Of a stretch of DNA of 45,444 nt, positions 6,697 to 15,227 are shown piece by piece. The position numbers and the translations under genes are program-made. Source of the DNA: DAOUKH01 sp034421515 (GTDB lineage: Bacteria > Chloroflexota > Dehalococcoidia > SHYB01); contig DAOUKH010000006.1 of assembly GCA_034421515.1 (NCBI GenBank), positions 1-45,444 on the forward strand, read 5' to 3'. Numbering within the stretch: position 1 is the stretch's first letter; the number at the start of each line of letters is the position of its first letter. The notes under the pieces were generated by a model. That model did no database searches. It was not told the DNA's origin and was given only the letters and a program-made list of their open reading frames with translations.

Positions 6697-9456
6697 GTGA
6701 CGCAAGAGCAGTCCGCCCTCATCCCCAACCGGCCGGTGTTCATGGCCATCGACGGACACTCGGTGGTCTACCGCGCTTATTTCGCCCTCGCCGGCGCGCA
6801 GTTGAACCTGAGCCTGCGTTCGACGGGCGAGCCGACGGGCGCAGTCTTCAACTTCGTCAACATGTTCATCAAGGCGTGGCGCGACGTGGGTCCCGACTAC
6901 TGGGCGATCGCGTTCGACACGTCGAAGCCCACCTTCCGCGACGAGATGTACGACGCCTACAAGGCGGGGCGCGCCAAGATGCCCGACGAGCTGCGGAGCC
7001 AGATCGGCCGGGTGCGGCAGGTCGTCGAGGCGCTGAGCGTGCCGGTGCTGGAGCGGGACGGCTTCGAGGCCGACGACATCATCGGTACCCTGGCCCGGCG
7101 GGCGACCGAGCGGGGCATGGACACGGTCATCGTGACCGGCGACACCGACCTCACGCAGCTGGTCAACCCCCACGTCCGCCTGCGCTACCAGTCGTTTCGC
7201 GGGCGGTCGGACACCTCGGTCTACGACGTGGCGAAGGTCCGCGAGCGGTACGGCTTGGAGCCGCCGCAGATCGTCGACTTCAAGGCCTTAACCGGCGACA
7301 CCTCGGACAACATCCCCGGCGTGCCCGGCGTCGGCGACAAGACGGCCACGGCGCTGCTGCAGAAGCACGGCAGCGTGGCGGGGATCTTCGACCGCATCGA
7401 CGAGGTCGAGGTGCCCCGCATCAAGAAGATCCGCGAGCTGCTGCTGGAGAACCGGAAGCAGGTCGAGATGAGCCGCACCCTCGTCGAGATCGACGTCAAC
7501 ACGCCCGTCGAGTTCGACTTCGAGGCCGCCAAGACCGGCGACTTCGACCGGGGCACGGTGATCGAGACCTTCCGCGAGCTCGAGTTCAACAGCCTCATTG
7601 CGCGCCTGCCGGGCCTGCCCCAGAACGCGATGGGCGAGGCTATGCAGAGCGCCGCGGACGACGATACCGATTACGTCGTCGTGGACGACCAGGCGGCGCT
7701 CGACGCGCTCGTCGCCGGCATCAGGACGGCGGGACGCTTCGCTCTCGACGTCCGCGGCACGAGTCAGGCGGCCATGTTCGCCGATCTAGTGGGGCTGGCG
7801 GTCTCCACCGAGGCGAGCAAAGCGGCATACATCCCCTTGGGCCACGCCACAGGGAAGCAGCTCGACGCCGCGGAGGTGCTGGAGCGCCTGCGACCGGTGT
7901 TCGAGAACGAAGACGTCGACAAGATCACCCACAACGGCAAGTACGACTCCATTCTGCTGGCGCGCCATGGTATCGACCTGCGGGGGCTCAAGTCGGACGT
8001 CACCATCGCGGCGTACCTGCTGGGCTCGAAGTCGCTGACGGTGAAGGCGCAGGCCTTCGAGCGGCTCAGCGCCGAGATTCCCGGCGAGGGGGACGTGCTC
8101 GGCACCGGCGCCAAGGCCACGCCGATACGGGACGCCCCGATCGAGGACGCGGCCCGTCTCGCCTGCTCCGCGGCCGACTTCGCGGGCCGGCTGTGGCCCG
8201 TCTACGAGCGGGAGCTCGACGCGCAGGGCATGGTGGGCCTTCTGACCGACCTGGAGCTCAAGCTCCTGCCCGTGCTCGCCCGGATGGAGCGCATCGGCGT
8301 GGCCATCGACACCGGCCTGCTGCACGGCATGTCGCGCGAGATGGCCGGGTGGATCGAGGGCATCGAGCGCGAGGCCTACGACAGCGTCGGGCACACCTTC
8401 AAGATCAACTCGCCGAAGGAGCTGTCCAAGCTGCTCTTCGATGAGATCGGGCTGAAGGGGCTGAAGCGGACGACGCAGGGCTACTCCACCGATGCCGCGA
8501 CGCTGGAGTGGCTGCGCGGGCAGCACCCCGTCATCGAGCAGATCCTCGAATACCGGCAGATCAGCAAGCTGAAGTCGACCTACGTGGACGCCCTGCCCGA
8601 GATGGTCGCGCCGTCGACAGGGCGCGTGCATACGACCTATAGCCAGACGGTAGCAGCCACGGGGCGGCTCTCATCCAGCGACCCCAACCTCCAGAACATC
8701 CCGGTGCGCACCGATCTCGGCAAGCGGGTGCGCGACGCCTTCATCGCCGAGCCCGGGTCGGGCTGGCTGCTGCTCTCGGCGGACTACTCGCAGATCGAGC
8801 TGCGCATCCTGGCCCACGTGACGGAAGACGCCGGCCTGATCGAGGCCTTCCGGCGCGACGAGGACATCCACGCCTCGACCGCCTCCCGCGTCTTCGACAC
8901 CCCCCTGAACGAGGTGACGGAGGACCAACGGCGCTTCGCCAAGGTGGTCAACTTCGGCCTCGCCTACGGCATGGGCGAGTTCGGCCTGGCCAGCCGCGCC
9001 GACATCAGCCGCGAGGAAGCGGACGCGATCATGGGCGAGTACTTCAAGAAGTACCCCGGCATCGCCAAGTACCTCGACGACATCCGCGCCAAGGTGCGCG
9101 AGCAGGGCTACGTCGAGACGCTGCTCGGTCGCCGCCGCTACATTCCCGAGATCAGCGCGCCCAACCACCAGCTTCGCCAAGCCGGCGAGCGAATGGCGAT
9201 CAACCACCCCATCCAGGGCGCCGCCGCCGACGTCATCAAGATCGGCATGATCAACCTCCAGGACCGCATGGACGAGGCTCGGCTGGAGGCCCGCATGCTC
9301 CTCCAGGTCCACGACGAGCTCATCTTCGAGTCGCCCCCCGACGAAATGGAGACGCTGATCGGCCTCGTGCTCGAGGTCATGCCCAAGGCAATGGACCTGC
9401 TCGTCCCCCTCAAGGTCGACTTAAAGCAGGGCCGCTCCTGGGGCGAGATGGCGTAG
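6697..9456 (+). CDS. polA: DNA polymerase I
   Basis: Repair and Okazaki-fragment polymerase of 919 aa with all three Pol I regions. The N-terminal 5'-3' exonuclease occupies about residues 10-290 (FMAIDGHSVVYRAYFALAG, VTGDTDLTQLV, KALTGDTSDNIPGVPGVGDKTA). The middle 3'-5' exonuclease-like domain is degenerate: the DxE motif reads D351-V-R353, although the Asp of KYD (417) and Asp494 remain. The polymerase domain has motif A (LLLSADYSQIELRILAHV), motif B (RRFAKVVNFGLAYGM, with Phe at the sugar-discriminating position) and motif C (LLQVHDELIFE). I prefer the GTG at 6697, which has GGAAG just upstream, over the TTG at 6682; an ATG at 6742 is also possible. It probably polymerises and removes primers but does not proofread. 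Confidence 0.96.
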   Translation: MTQEQSALIPNRPVFMAIDGHSVVYRAYFALAGAQLNLSLRSTGEPTGAVFNFVNMFIKAWRDVGPDYWAIAFDTSKPTFRDEMYDAYKAGRAKMPDELRSQIGRVRQVVEALSVPVLERDGFEADDIIGTLARRATERGMDTVIVTGDTDLTQLVNPHVRLRYQSFRGRSDTSVYDVAKVRERYGLEPPQIVDFKALTGDTSDNIPGVPGVGDKTATALLQKHGSVAGIFDRIDEVEVPRIKKIRELLLENRKQVEMSRTLVEIDVNTPVEFDFEAAKTGDFDRGTVIETFRELEFNSLIARLPGLPQNAMGEAMQSAADDDTDYVVVDDQAALDALVAGIRTAGRFALDVRGTSQAAMFADLVGLAVSTEASKAAYIPLGHATGKQLDAAEVLERLRPVFENEDVDKITHNGKYDSILLARHGIDLRGLKSDVTIAAYLLGSKSLTVKAQAFERLSAEIPGEGDVLGTGAKATPIRDAPIEDAARLACSAADFAGRLWPVYERELDAQGMVGLLTDLELKLLPVLARMERIGVAIDTGLLHGMSREMAGWIEGIEREAYDSVGHTFKINSPKELSKLLFDEIGLKGLKRTTQGYSTDAATLEWLRGQHPVIEQILEYRQISKLKSTYVDALPEMVAPSTGRVHTTYSQTVAATGRLSSSDPNLQNIPVRTDLGKRVRDAFIAEPGSGWLLLSADYSQIELRILAHVTEDAGLIEAFRRDEDIHASTASRVFDTPLNEVTEDQRRFAKVVNFGLAYGMGEFGLASRADISREEADAIMGEYFKKYPGIAKYLDDIRAKVREQGYVETLLGRRRYIPEISAPNHQLRQAGERMAINHPIQGAAADVIKIGMINLQDRMDEARLEARMLLQVHDELIFESPPDEMETLIGLVLEVMPKAMDLLVPLKVDLKQGRSWGEMA

Positions 9457-9534
9457 GCCCGGTCGCTGTCTCTGCGCGCCGGGTCGGTCGCCCTCAATCA
9501 CCTTTGGCGGTTGTGAGGGGGCCCCTCATGTCAA

Positions 9535-9638
9535 TCTTCTCCCGTGGGGAGAAGAGGCAAGACCCCCGGCCCTGTCTCAGTCTCTCCCAGAGGGAGAGAG
9601 GGAAGACCACCCCGCTCAATCTCCCCCAGAGGGGGAGA
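9535..9638. terminator. Cluster of three short hairpins between convergent genes
   Basis: Three perfect inverted repeats lie in the 188-base gap between polA (plus) and the amidohydrolase (minus): 9535-9555 (TCTTCTCCC, loop, GGGAGAAGA), 9581-9599 (TCTCTCCC, AGA loop, GGGAGAGA) and 9620-9638 (TCTCCCCC, AGA loop, GGGGGAGA). All share a CTCCC/GGGAG core, and the last two share the AGA loop. They could act as bidirectional terminators or be REP-like repeats. The rest of the gap shows nothing else. Confidence 0.55.
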
Positions 9639-9644
9639 AATGGA

Positions 9645-10781
9645 CTACTCGCCGAGGTGGTAGAGGGTGCGGGCGTTGCCGACGAGGACCTTGTAGCGGT
9701 CTTCCTCGCTCCAGCCGGCGGTGGCGCGCTCGATGTACATCTGGGAGTTGGGGTAGGTGCAGGTGGGGTGGGGGAAGTCGGACTCCCACATGATGTTCTC
9801 GACGCCGATGATGTCGCGCTGCGCCGGGCCGTTCTCCTCGAACCAGAAGTTGACGTAGCACTGGCGGTGGAAATACTCGCTCGGCTTCAGGGGCATGCCG
9901 AGGCGGGCCAGGGCCTGCTGCTGGTGCTGGTGGTCGGACACCTCGAGGAGGTAGGGCACCCAGCCGATGCCGCTCTCCGACGAGACGAACTTGACCCCTG
10001 GGAAGCGCTCCAGAATGTTCGAGAAGAGGATGGTGCTCATCACCTGGATGTTGGCCGAGATGGTCTTGACCGAGCCCTCGGCGCTGCCGAACAGCCGGTG
10101 CTGGCCCTCCCAGCGGCCGGTGTCGGTGATGCCCATGCTGCCGCCGGAGCCGATGTGCAGGTTCACCGACATCTCGGTCTCTTGGGCTGCCGCCCAGAGC
10201 GGGTCCCAGTAGGGGTCGGCGATGTGGGGGTAGCCAAACTGCTGGGGGAAGGCGAAGGTGAGGCCGTTCATGCCCATCGCCTTGCCGCGGTAGGCCTCCT
10301 CGACGGCGAGGCCGACGTCCCACATCGGCACCTGGGTGAGGGTGATGAAGCGGCCGGGGTAGGGCGTGCTCCACTCCTCGACCTGGTAGTTGTTGTAGGC
10401 GCGGATGGCCTCGATGCGGTACTCCTCCTCGAACTCGGGGTTGCTGAAGGTGTTGCCCGCCACGCCGCTGATGTTCGAGAAGAAGGTGTGCACGTCGACG
10501 CCGTCGGCCTCCATGGCCTTGATGCGCTCCGAGGGGACGTAGGTGCAGACGGGGACTTCGTCCCAGGTCTTGGGGTGGACGGTGCGGTCAGGCATGGCGC
10601 CGTTGACGGTGCCGATGCCGTTGGGCTTTCGGAGGTGTCCGTGGATGTACCAGTTGTCGGTGCCGTCGTCGTCGCGACGGAGGTGGGGGATGTCGTCGCC
10701 CCACTTCTTCGACATGCGGGAGGTCCAGGCGTCGGGGGCCTCCTGCAGGTGGTCGTCGGTGGAGATGACGCGGTACTCCAT
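9645..10781 (-). CDS. Amidohydrolase family protein (amidohydrolase 2, ACMSD-like TIM barrel)
   Basis: Probable metal-dependent hydrolase or decarboxylase of 378 aa. The N-terminus STDDHLQEAPDAW gives the D-x-H type first metal motif of the amidohydrolase 2 family. Further metal or active-site positions are suggested by NLHIGSGGSMG at about residue 210, SSESGIGWVPY at about 270 and MWESDFPHPTCTYPNS at about 335-350, where WESDFPH is a strong family signature. The start has CGGAGG upstream. It lies 44 bases downstream of the LLM oxidoreductase on the same strand and is probably co-transcribed with it. Such pairs are common in Dehalococcoidia/SAR202-type genomes and are presumed to act on ring-containing or carboxylated organics. 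The substrate cannot be told from the sequence. Confidence 0.85.
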   Translation of the reverse strand: MEYRVISTDDHLQEAPDAWTSRMSKKWGDDIPHLRRDDDGTDNWYIHGHLRKPNGIGTVNGAMPDRTVHPKTWDEVPVCTYVPSERIKAMEADGVDVHTFFSNISGVAGNTFSNPEFEEEYRIEAIRAYNNYQVEEWSTPYPGRFITLTQVPMWDVGLAVEEAYRGKAMGMNGLTFAFPQQFGYPHIADPYWDPLWAAAQETEMSVNLHIGSGGSMGITDTGRWEGQHRLFGSAEGSVKTISANIQVMSTILFSNILERFPGVKFVSSESGIGWVPYLLEVSDHQHQQQALARLGMPLKPSEYFHRQCYVNFWFEENGPAQRDIIGVENIMWESDFPHPTCTYPNSQMYIERATAGWSEEDRYKVLVGNARTLYHLGE

Positions 10782-10825
10782 GCCAGTGCCTCCGGTCTTG
10801 TCGGCGGGCCGGCGCCGCGGGTCGG

Positions 10826-11758
10826 TTAGTAGGGCGGGCCGGGGCCGATTTCCTTCGCCTTGGGCATGACTTCCTTGGCGAAGCGCTCCATGTTCTCGCG
10901 CTGCTCGGGCCAGGTCGTTCCGTCGAAGCCGAGCGTGCAGAAGGTGATGCCGTGGTCGGCGTACTTCTCGATGTCGAGGAGTATCTGGTCGGGCGTGCCG
11001 TGGAAGTAGGCGCGGCCGCTCTCGGGGACCTTGCCGTCGGTGATCTTGGCGAGGCCGCCGTAGACGACCTGGAAGTTGTCGGGCCGCTCGCGCGTGTCCT
11101 TTTGCGCCCAGTAGTTCTCGAGGTAGCCGATGGCGTCGCGCATGCCGTCGAGGTCAAACATGAAGGGGTTCCAGCCGTCGCCGAGACGCGCCGCCCGGTA
11201 GAGCGAAAGCTTGGTCTGCCCGCCGATCCACACCGGCGGGTGCGGCTTGCGAACCGGCTTGGGCCAAAAGCGCATCTCCTTGAACTTGACGAACTCGCCG
11301 TCGTAGGCGGCCTCGTCTTCTGTCCAGAGCACCTTCATGGCGCGGATGTAGTCGTCGGTGATCTTGCCGCGGGTCTCCCAGGGCACGCCGAGCTGCTCGA
11401 ACTCGGGCTTCAGGTAGCCGACGCCGGCGGACATGATGGCGCGGCCGCCGGAGACGACGTCGAGCGTCGAGACCAGCTTGGCGGTGTGGAAGGGCGAGCG
11501 GTAGGGGAGCACGTAGACGTTGATGATCGGCGCCATCTTCGTCTCGGTGGTGAGCCAGGCGAGAAAGGTGGCGGGGTCGAACCAGTAGGGGGTGGGGATG
11601 GCGTCGTGCTGCTTGGGGACGGCGAGGTGGTCGCCGACGTGGAAGGCCCAGTAGCCGAGCTCGCCGACGCGGCGGGCGTAGTCCATGATCCACTTCGGCC
11701 CGGTGTATTCCGGCCAGCCGGTCACGATGCGATGCGGGTACCCCACCATGAATTCCAC
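10826..11758 (-). CDS. LLM-class (luciferase-like) flavin-dependent oxidoreductase
   Basis: TIM-barrel FMN- or F420-dependent oxidoreductase of 310 aa. I place the start at the GTG at 11758 (VEFMVGYPHRIV) because AAGGAG at 11770-11765 lies 6 bases upstream and upstream codons make no family sense. Family features include GYWAFHVGDHL near residue 35, the strand VYVLPYRSPFHTAKLVSTLD followed by VSGGRAIMSAGVGYLKPEF at about 80-120, and PVRKPHPPVWIGG at about 185. It is paralogous to the LLM protein at 39920-40840, sharing the YVLPYR-x-PF and KPHPP-x-W-x-GG blocks. It heads a two-gene operon with the amidohydrolase. The cofactor (FMN or F420) is not decidable by eye. Confidence 0.88.
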   Translation of the reverse strand: MEFMVGYPHRIVTGWPEYTGPKWIMDYARRVGELGYWAFHVGDHLAVPKQHDAIPTPYWFDPATFLAWLTTETKMAPIINVYVLPYRSPFHTAKLVSTLDVVSGGRAIMSAGVGYLKPEFEQLGVPWETRGKITDDYIRAMKVLWTEDEAAYDGEFVKFKEMRFWPKPVRKPHPPVWIGGQTKLSLYRAARLGDGWNPFMFDLDGMRDAIGYLENYWAQKDTRERPDNFQVVYGGLAKITDGKVPESGRAYFHGTPDQILLDIEKYADHGITFCTLGFDGTTWPEQRENMERFAKEVMPKAKEIGPGPPY

Positions 11759-11793
11759 GGGCGACTCCTTATCGGGGCGGCAAAATCCGAGGG

Positions 11794-11802
11794 ATTGTAG
11801 CA
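11794..11802 (-). promoter_or_regulatory. Extended -10 promoter (TGCTACAAT) for the LLM-amidohydrolase operon
   Basis: Read on the minus strand the sequence is CGGCGCCG-TGC-TACAAT, with no -35. The predicted start near 11787 leaves a leader of about 28 bases that contains AAGGAG before the GTG start at 11758. Nearly the same 12-15 bases precede the DUF58 and SCO1664-family genes. Confidence 0.6.
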
Positions 11803-11828
11803 CGGCGCCGGGGGCCGAACGCCGCCGA

Positions 11829-11834
11829 TATAAT
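11829..11834 (+). promoter_or_regulatory. -10 box (TATAAT) for the SDR operon
   Basis: A consensus TATAAT without the TG extension, divergent from the promoter at 11794-11802 and about 27 bases away. The predicted start near 11841 yields a leader of about 28 bases containing AAGGAGG ahead of the ATG at 11869. An apparent ATG at 11833 lies inside this box and so cannot be the start. Confidence 0.55.
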
Positions 11835-11868
11835 GGGCGCGCTCCGGGACTCGCCAAGGAGGCGCCGC

Positions 11869-12663
11869 ATGGAATTCGAGGGCAAGGTCGTGGTCATCAC
11901 CGGCGCCGGCAAGGGCATCGGCAAGGATGCGGCGCTGAAGTTCGCCGCGGAGGGAGCGTCGCTGGCCGTGGCGTCGAGGACCGCCGGTGAGATCGAGCGC
12001 ACCGCGGAGGAGATCCGCGCCGGCGGCGGCAAGGCCATCGCCATCCCCACCGACATCTCGGACCCTGCGTCGGTGCAGGCGATGATCGACGGCGTGATCG
12101 CGGAGTTCGGCCAGATCGACGTGCTGATCAACAACGCCGCGATGCCGGGCCGTCCGGGCCGCAGCGAGCTGCACCTCTGGGAGCTGGAGCTCGAAGACTG
12201 GGACTTCGTCTACGGCATCAACGTCCGCGGCACGATGATGTGCAGCAAGTACGCCCTGCCGCACATGATCGAGCGCGGCAAGGGCGGCAGCATCATCGTC
12301 GTCTCCTCGACGGCGGGCCGGCGGGGCATGGCCAAGCGCACCCACTACTGCTCGTCGAAGGCGGCCCTGTTCGGCTTCACGCAGGCCCTGGCGTGGGACT
12401 GCGGCCCGCACAACATCCGAGTCAACTGCGTCGTCCCCGGCGCGACGATGACGGAGCTCATCGTCAACATGTTCAACCGCCACGCCAAGGAGCAGGGACT
12501 GCCCTACGACGAGATCGTGCGGCAGAGCGCGGTGGGCTCGCCGCAGGGCAAGATCGCCGAGCCCGGCGAGGTGGCCGACCTGATGCTTTACTTGGCGTCG
12601 GAGCGGGCGAGCGCGATCAACGGCCAGACCATCGATCCTAACTACGGCACGTTCATGGCCTAG
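11869..12663 (+). CDS. Short-chain dehydrogenase/reductase (SDR), first of three
   Basis: NAD(P)-dependent oxidoreductase of the classical SDR family, 264 aa, Rossmann fold. The cofactor motif TGAGKGIG is at residues 11-18, NNAA at 88-91, and the catalytic tetrad is complete: Asn118, Ser147, Tyr160 and Lys164 (YCSSK). AAGGAGG (11856-11862) sits 6 bases before the ATG, which fixes the start. The C-terminal INGQTIDPNYG matches the family's final strand. It leads a tandem of three SDR genes and is divergent from the LLM operon, so the block may form one catabolic route. The substrate is unknown; similar proteins are annotated as 3-oxoacyl-ACP reductase-like or glucose 1-dehydrogenase-like. Confidence 0.92.
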   Translation: MEFEGKVVVITGAGKGIGKDAALKFAAEGASLAVASRTAGEIERTAEEIRAGGGKAIAIPTDISDPASVQAMIDGVIAEFGQIDVLINNAAMPGRPGRSELHLWELELEDWDFVYGINVRGTMMCSKYALPHMIERGKGGSIIVVSSTAGRRGMAKRTHYCSSKAALFGFTQALAWDCGPHNIRVNCVVPGATMTELIVNMFNRHAKEQGLPYDEIVRQSAVGSPQGKIAEPGEVADLMLYLASERASAINGQTIDPNYGTFMA

Positions 12664-12700
12664 CGCCGCGGCGCGCCCGAAGACGATAGAGGAGGAAGGA

Positions 12701-13492
12701 ATGAGCAACGGAGAACTCGCGGGCAAGGTGGCGGTGGTGACCGGCGGGGGCCGGGGAATCGGCCGCGCGACGGCACTGAAGCTGGCCGGGGCCGGGGCGT
12801 CGGTGACGCTGGCGGCGCGGACGCAGTCGCAGGTCGACGCGGTGGCGGAGGAGGCGCGGGCGCTCTGCGTCGAGGCCCTCGCCGTCTCGGCCGACGTCTC
12901 GAACGAGGCGCAGGTACAGGCCATGGCGAGCGCGGTCATGGAGCGCTTCGGGCGCGTCGATATCCTGGTCAACAACGCGGGCGGAGGCGGCGGATACCGC
13001 GGGCCGATTCTGGGCCTGTCGGTCGAGGAGTGGGACGCCGTCTTCGCGCTGAACTGCCGGGGCACCTTCCTCTGCGTGCGGGAGCTGGCGCCGCACATGA
13101 TCGAGGGCGGCGGGGGCGTGATCGTCAACGTCTCGTCGGAGACGGGGCGGCGGGCGACGCCGGGGCTGGCGCACTACGGGGCCTCGAAGTTCGCTCTGTG
13201 GGGCTTCACGCAGTCGCTGGCGACGGAGCTCGGGCCGCAGAACATCCGGGTGAACGCGGTGAACCCCGGCGCGATTCTCACCTCGGCCTTAGAGAACTAC
13301 TTCGAACGGGTCGCGGTGCAGGAGAGCATCACCGTCGAGGCGGCGCGTCAGCGGATGGCGGGGAAGTCGCCGATGAACCGGATGATCGAGGCGGAGGAGA
13401 TCGCGAGCGTGATCTTCTTCCTGGCGACCGACGCCTCGAAGCCCCTGGTGGGCGCCATCGTCGACGCCAACGCCGGCGCCCTCATGCGGTAG
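12701..13492 (+). CDS. Short-chain dehydrogenase/reductase (SDR), second of three
   Basis: Classical SDR of 263 aa, likely NAD(P)-dependent alcohol/ketone oxidoreductase. It has TGGGRGIG at residues 14-21, NNAG at 91-94, and the tetrad Asn118, Ser146, Tyr159 and Lys163 (YGASK). The N-terminal MSNGELAGKVAVVTGGGRG is a typical SDR beginning, with a purine-rich GAGGAGGAAGGA directly upstream. It follows the first SDR by 37 bases and precedes the third by 2 bases. The three share similar length and organisation and probably arose by tandem duplication, though they differ clearly in sequence. The substrate is not predictable. Confidence 0.92.
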   Translation: MSNGELAGKVAVVTGGGRGIGRATALKLAGAGASVTLAARTQSQVDAVAEEARALCVEALAVSADVSNEAQVQAMASAVMERFGRVDILVNNAGGGGGYRGPILGLSVEEWDAVFALNCRGTFLCVRELAPHMIEGGGGVIVNVSSETGRRATPGLAHYGASKFALWGFTQSLATELGPQNIRVNAVNPGAILTSALENYFERVAVQESITVEAARQRMAGKSPMNRMIEAEEIASVIFFLATDASKPLVGAIVDANAGALMR

Positions 13493-13494
13493 CC

Positions 13495-14280
13495 GTGACG
13501 CGGCTGGCGGGCAAAGTGGCGGTCGTGGCCGGGGTCGGGCCCGGCATCGGCCGGTCGGCGGCGTTGACGTTCGCCCGCGAGGGGGCGTCGGTAATCCTGG
13601 TATCGCGGACTGCGGCGCGCCTCGAGGCCGTGGCGGCCGAGATCGAGGCCGACGGCGGGTCGGCGCTGGCCGTCCCTGCCGACCTGACCGACGAGGCGCA
13701 GGTGGAGTCGATGACCCGCGCCGCGCTCGACGCCTTCGGCCGCATCGACGTGCTGCTGAACAACGGCTCGTTCACCGGCGGGGTGAGCCCGTTCGTGGAG
13801 TCGGATGCCGATCTATGGCGGCGGGTGATGGACGGCGCCCTCGTCGGGGTCGTGAACGCGGCGAGGTCGGTGGCGCGGACGATGATCGAGCAGGGCGACG
13901 GCGGGAGCATCATCAACACGTCGTCGCTGGCAAGCAAGGAGCGCTTCGAGGGGCGGGCGCACTACGCCGCGGCCAAGGCGGCGCTGAACAACCTGAGCCA
14001 CACGCTTTCGTGGGAGCTCGGGGCGCACGGAATCCGTGTCAACGCGATCGTCGTGGGCGGCGTGGAGACGGATCCGCCGGTGGCGGGCGCGGTGGAGCGC
14101 GCGGCCAAGCTGGGCGTCACCGTCGACGACCTCAACGAGGCGTGGCGGGCCCGGTCGCCGCTGCGCCGTATGGTGACGCCGCAGGACGTGGCGAACCTCG
14201 CGCTGTTTCTGGCCTCGGACGAATCGGCGGCGATGACGGGCCAGGCGATCAACCTCACCGCCGGCGTCGTGCAGCACTGA
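13495..14280 (+). CDS. Short-chain dehydrogenase/reductase (SDR), third of three, atypical
   Basis: SDR-family protein of 261 aa beginning at the GTG at 13495, two bases after the preceding stop, with TRLAGKVAVVAGVGPGIGR as its N-terminus. The cofactor motif is AGVGPGIG (residues 12-19), with Ala for the usual Thr. The NNAG motif is NNGS (89-92). Ser144, Tyr157 and Lys161 (YAAAK) are present, but the position of the tetrad Asn holds Ala (VMDGALVGVV at 111-120). It probably still binds NAD(P); whether activity is altered is open. The translation can be extended upstream in frame, but that extension lies inside the previous gene and lacks SDR character. Confidence 0.87.
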   Translation: MTRLAGKVAVVAGVGPGIGRSAALTFAREGASVILVSRTAARLEAVAAEIEADGGSALAVPADLTDEAQVESMTRAALDAFGRIDVLLNNGSFTGGVSPFVESDADLWRRVMDGALVGVVNAARSVARTMIEQGDGGSIINTSSLASKERFEGRAHYAAAKAALNNLSHTLSWELGAHGIRVNAIVVGGVETDPPVAGAVERAAKLGVTVDDLNEAWRARSPLRRMVTPQDVANLALFLASDESAAMTGQAINLTAGVVQH

Positions 14281-14294
14281 CGGCGGGGGAAGGG

Positions 14295-15146
14295 CTAGCC
14301 GGGCCAGGCGCCGGTGTCTTGGAGCCAGGTCTTGACGGTGGCGTAGAAGGCCGGGGGGTTGTCGCCGGCGACGGTGTGGCCGGCGTTCTCGACGGTGACG
14401 AGGGTGCTACCGGGGATGGCGTCGCGGACGCGCTCGGCGGCCGGCGCCGACCAGATGTCGCTCTTTGCCCCGCGTACCAGGAGGGTCGGGGTGCGGATAC
14501 GGTTGATGTAGCGCCAGAGGTCTTTGGGAGCTCGGGGGCCCATCTGTTTGCCGAAGCGGCGGTGGTCCCACTTCCAGCCCCAGTTGCCGTCGGGATACTC
14601 GCGGAGGTGGTGGGAGAGCCGGTCGCGGATCTGCTCCTCGGTGCGCAGCGGGTTGTACTTGAGCGAGCGCTCGACGAAGGCCTCGAAACTGGGGAGGCGC
14701 TGCACCTTGGTGAATCGGCGGATCGCGTCGCTGCCCTTTTTCGTCGTCTCGGGGCCGATGTCGACGATGACGAGGCCGCTGACCTCTTGGGGATGTATCG
14801 CGGTGTAAGCGTAGGAGTTCATGCCGCCCATGGAGAGGCCGACGAGGACGAACTTCTTCAGGCCCACGATCTTGACGAAGGAGGTGATGTCGCGGAGGTG
14901 TGCCCGGAGGGTGTAGGTGCAGCGGGGCGACCAGTCGGTGTCGCCGTGGCCGCGCTGGTCGAGGGCGATGACATGGAAGTCGCTCCGCATGTTGCGGGAG
15001 AACTCGTCCCAGCTGTGCGCCGACTGCGAGCCGCCGTGGAGGAGGAGCATCTGGGGCGCGCCGTGATTGCCCCAGTCGAGGTAGTGCATCTTCAGCGAGC
15101 CGACCTGCACGTAGTGGTCGGTGTAGTCCTGCGTAGTCGAGGTCAT
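14295..15146 (-). CDS. Alpha/beta-fold hydrolase
   Basis: Soluble serine hydrolase of 283 aa. The oxyanion segment LLLHGGSQSAHSW is at residues 34-46, followed by DQRGHGDTDW. The nucleophile elbow is GLSMGG with Ser105, the acid is probably the Asp of VRGAKSDIW at about 235, and the catalytic His is in ENAGHTVAGDNP at about 264. This pattern fits haloalkane dehalogenase-like, epoxide hydrolase-like or C-C bond hydrolases, but no subfamily can be fixed by eye. A GGAGG lies 8 bases before the ATG. It converges on the SDR operon with a 14-base gap, and functionally it suits the same catabolic block. Confidence 0.87.
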   Translation of the reverse strand: MTSTTQDYTDHYVQVGSLKMHYLDWGNHGAPQMLLLHGGSQSAHSWDEFSRNMRSDFHVIALDQRGHGDTDWSPRCTYTLRAHLRDITSFVKIVGLKKFVLVGLSMGGMNSYAYTAIHPQEVSGLVIVDIGPETTKKGSDAIRRFTKVQRLPSFEAFVERSLKYNPLRTEEQIRDRLSHHLREYPDGNWGWKWDHRRFGKQMGPRAPKDLWRYINRIRTPTLLVRGAKSDIWSAPAAERVRDAIPGSTLVTVENAGHTVAGDNPPAFYATVKTWLQDTGAWPG

Positions 15147-15227
15147 TTCATGCCTCCCACCCTGGGCTGTCCCTTCGGCCCGCCGGGGGCGGACACGATA
15201 GCCTAGTCGCGCCGTCTTCCGATAGCG

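Noticed and set aside
9504..10829. Plus-strand open frame opposite the amidohydrolase
   Set aside because: Shadow frame; the minus strand has clear metal-binding motifs and a ribosome site.
15190..15215. Promoter for the alpha/beta hydrolase (GGCTATCGT on the minus strand)
   Set aside because: The hexamer is poor and lacks the TG extension; not strong enough to list.
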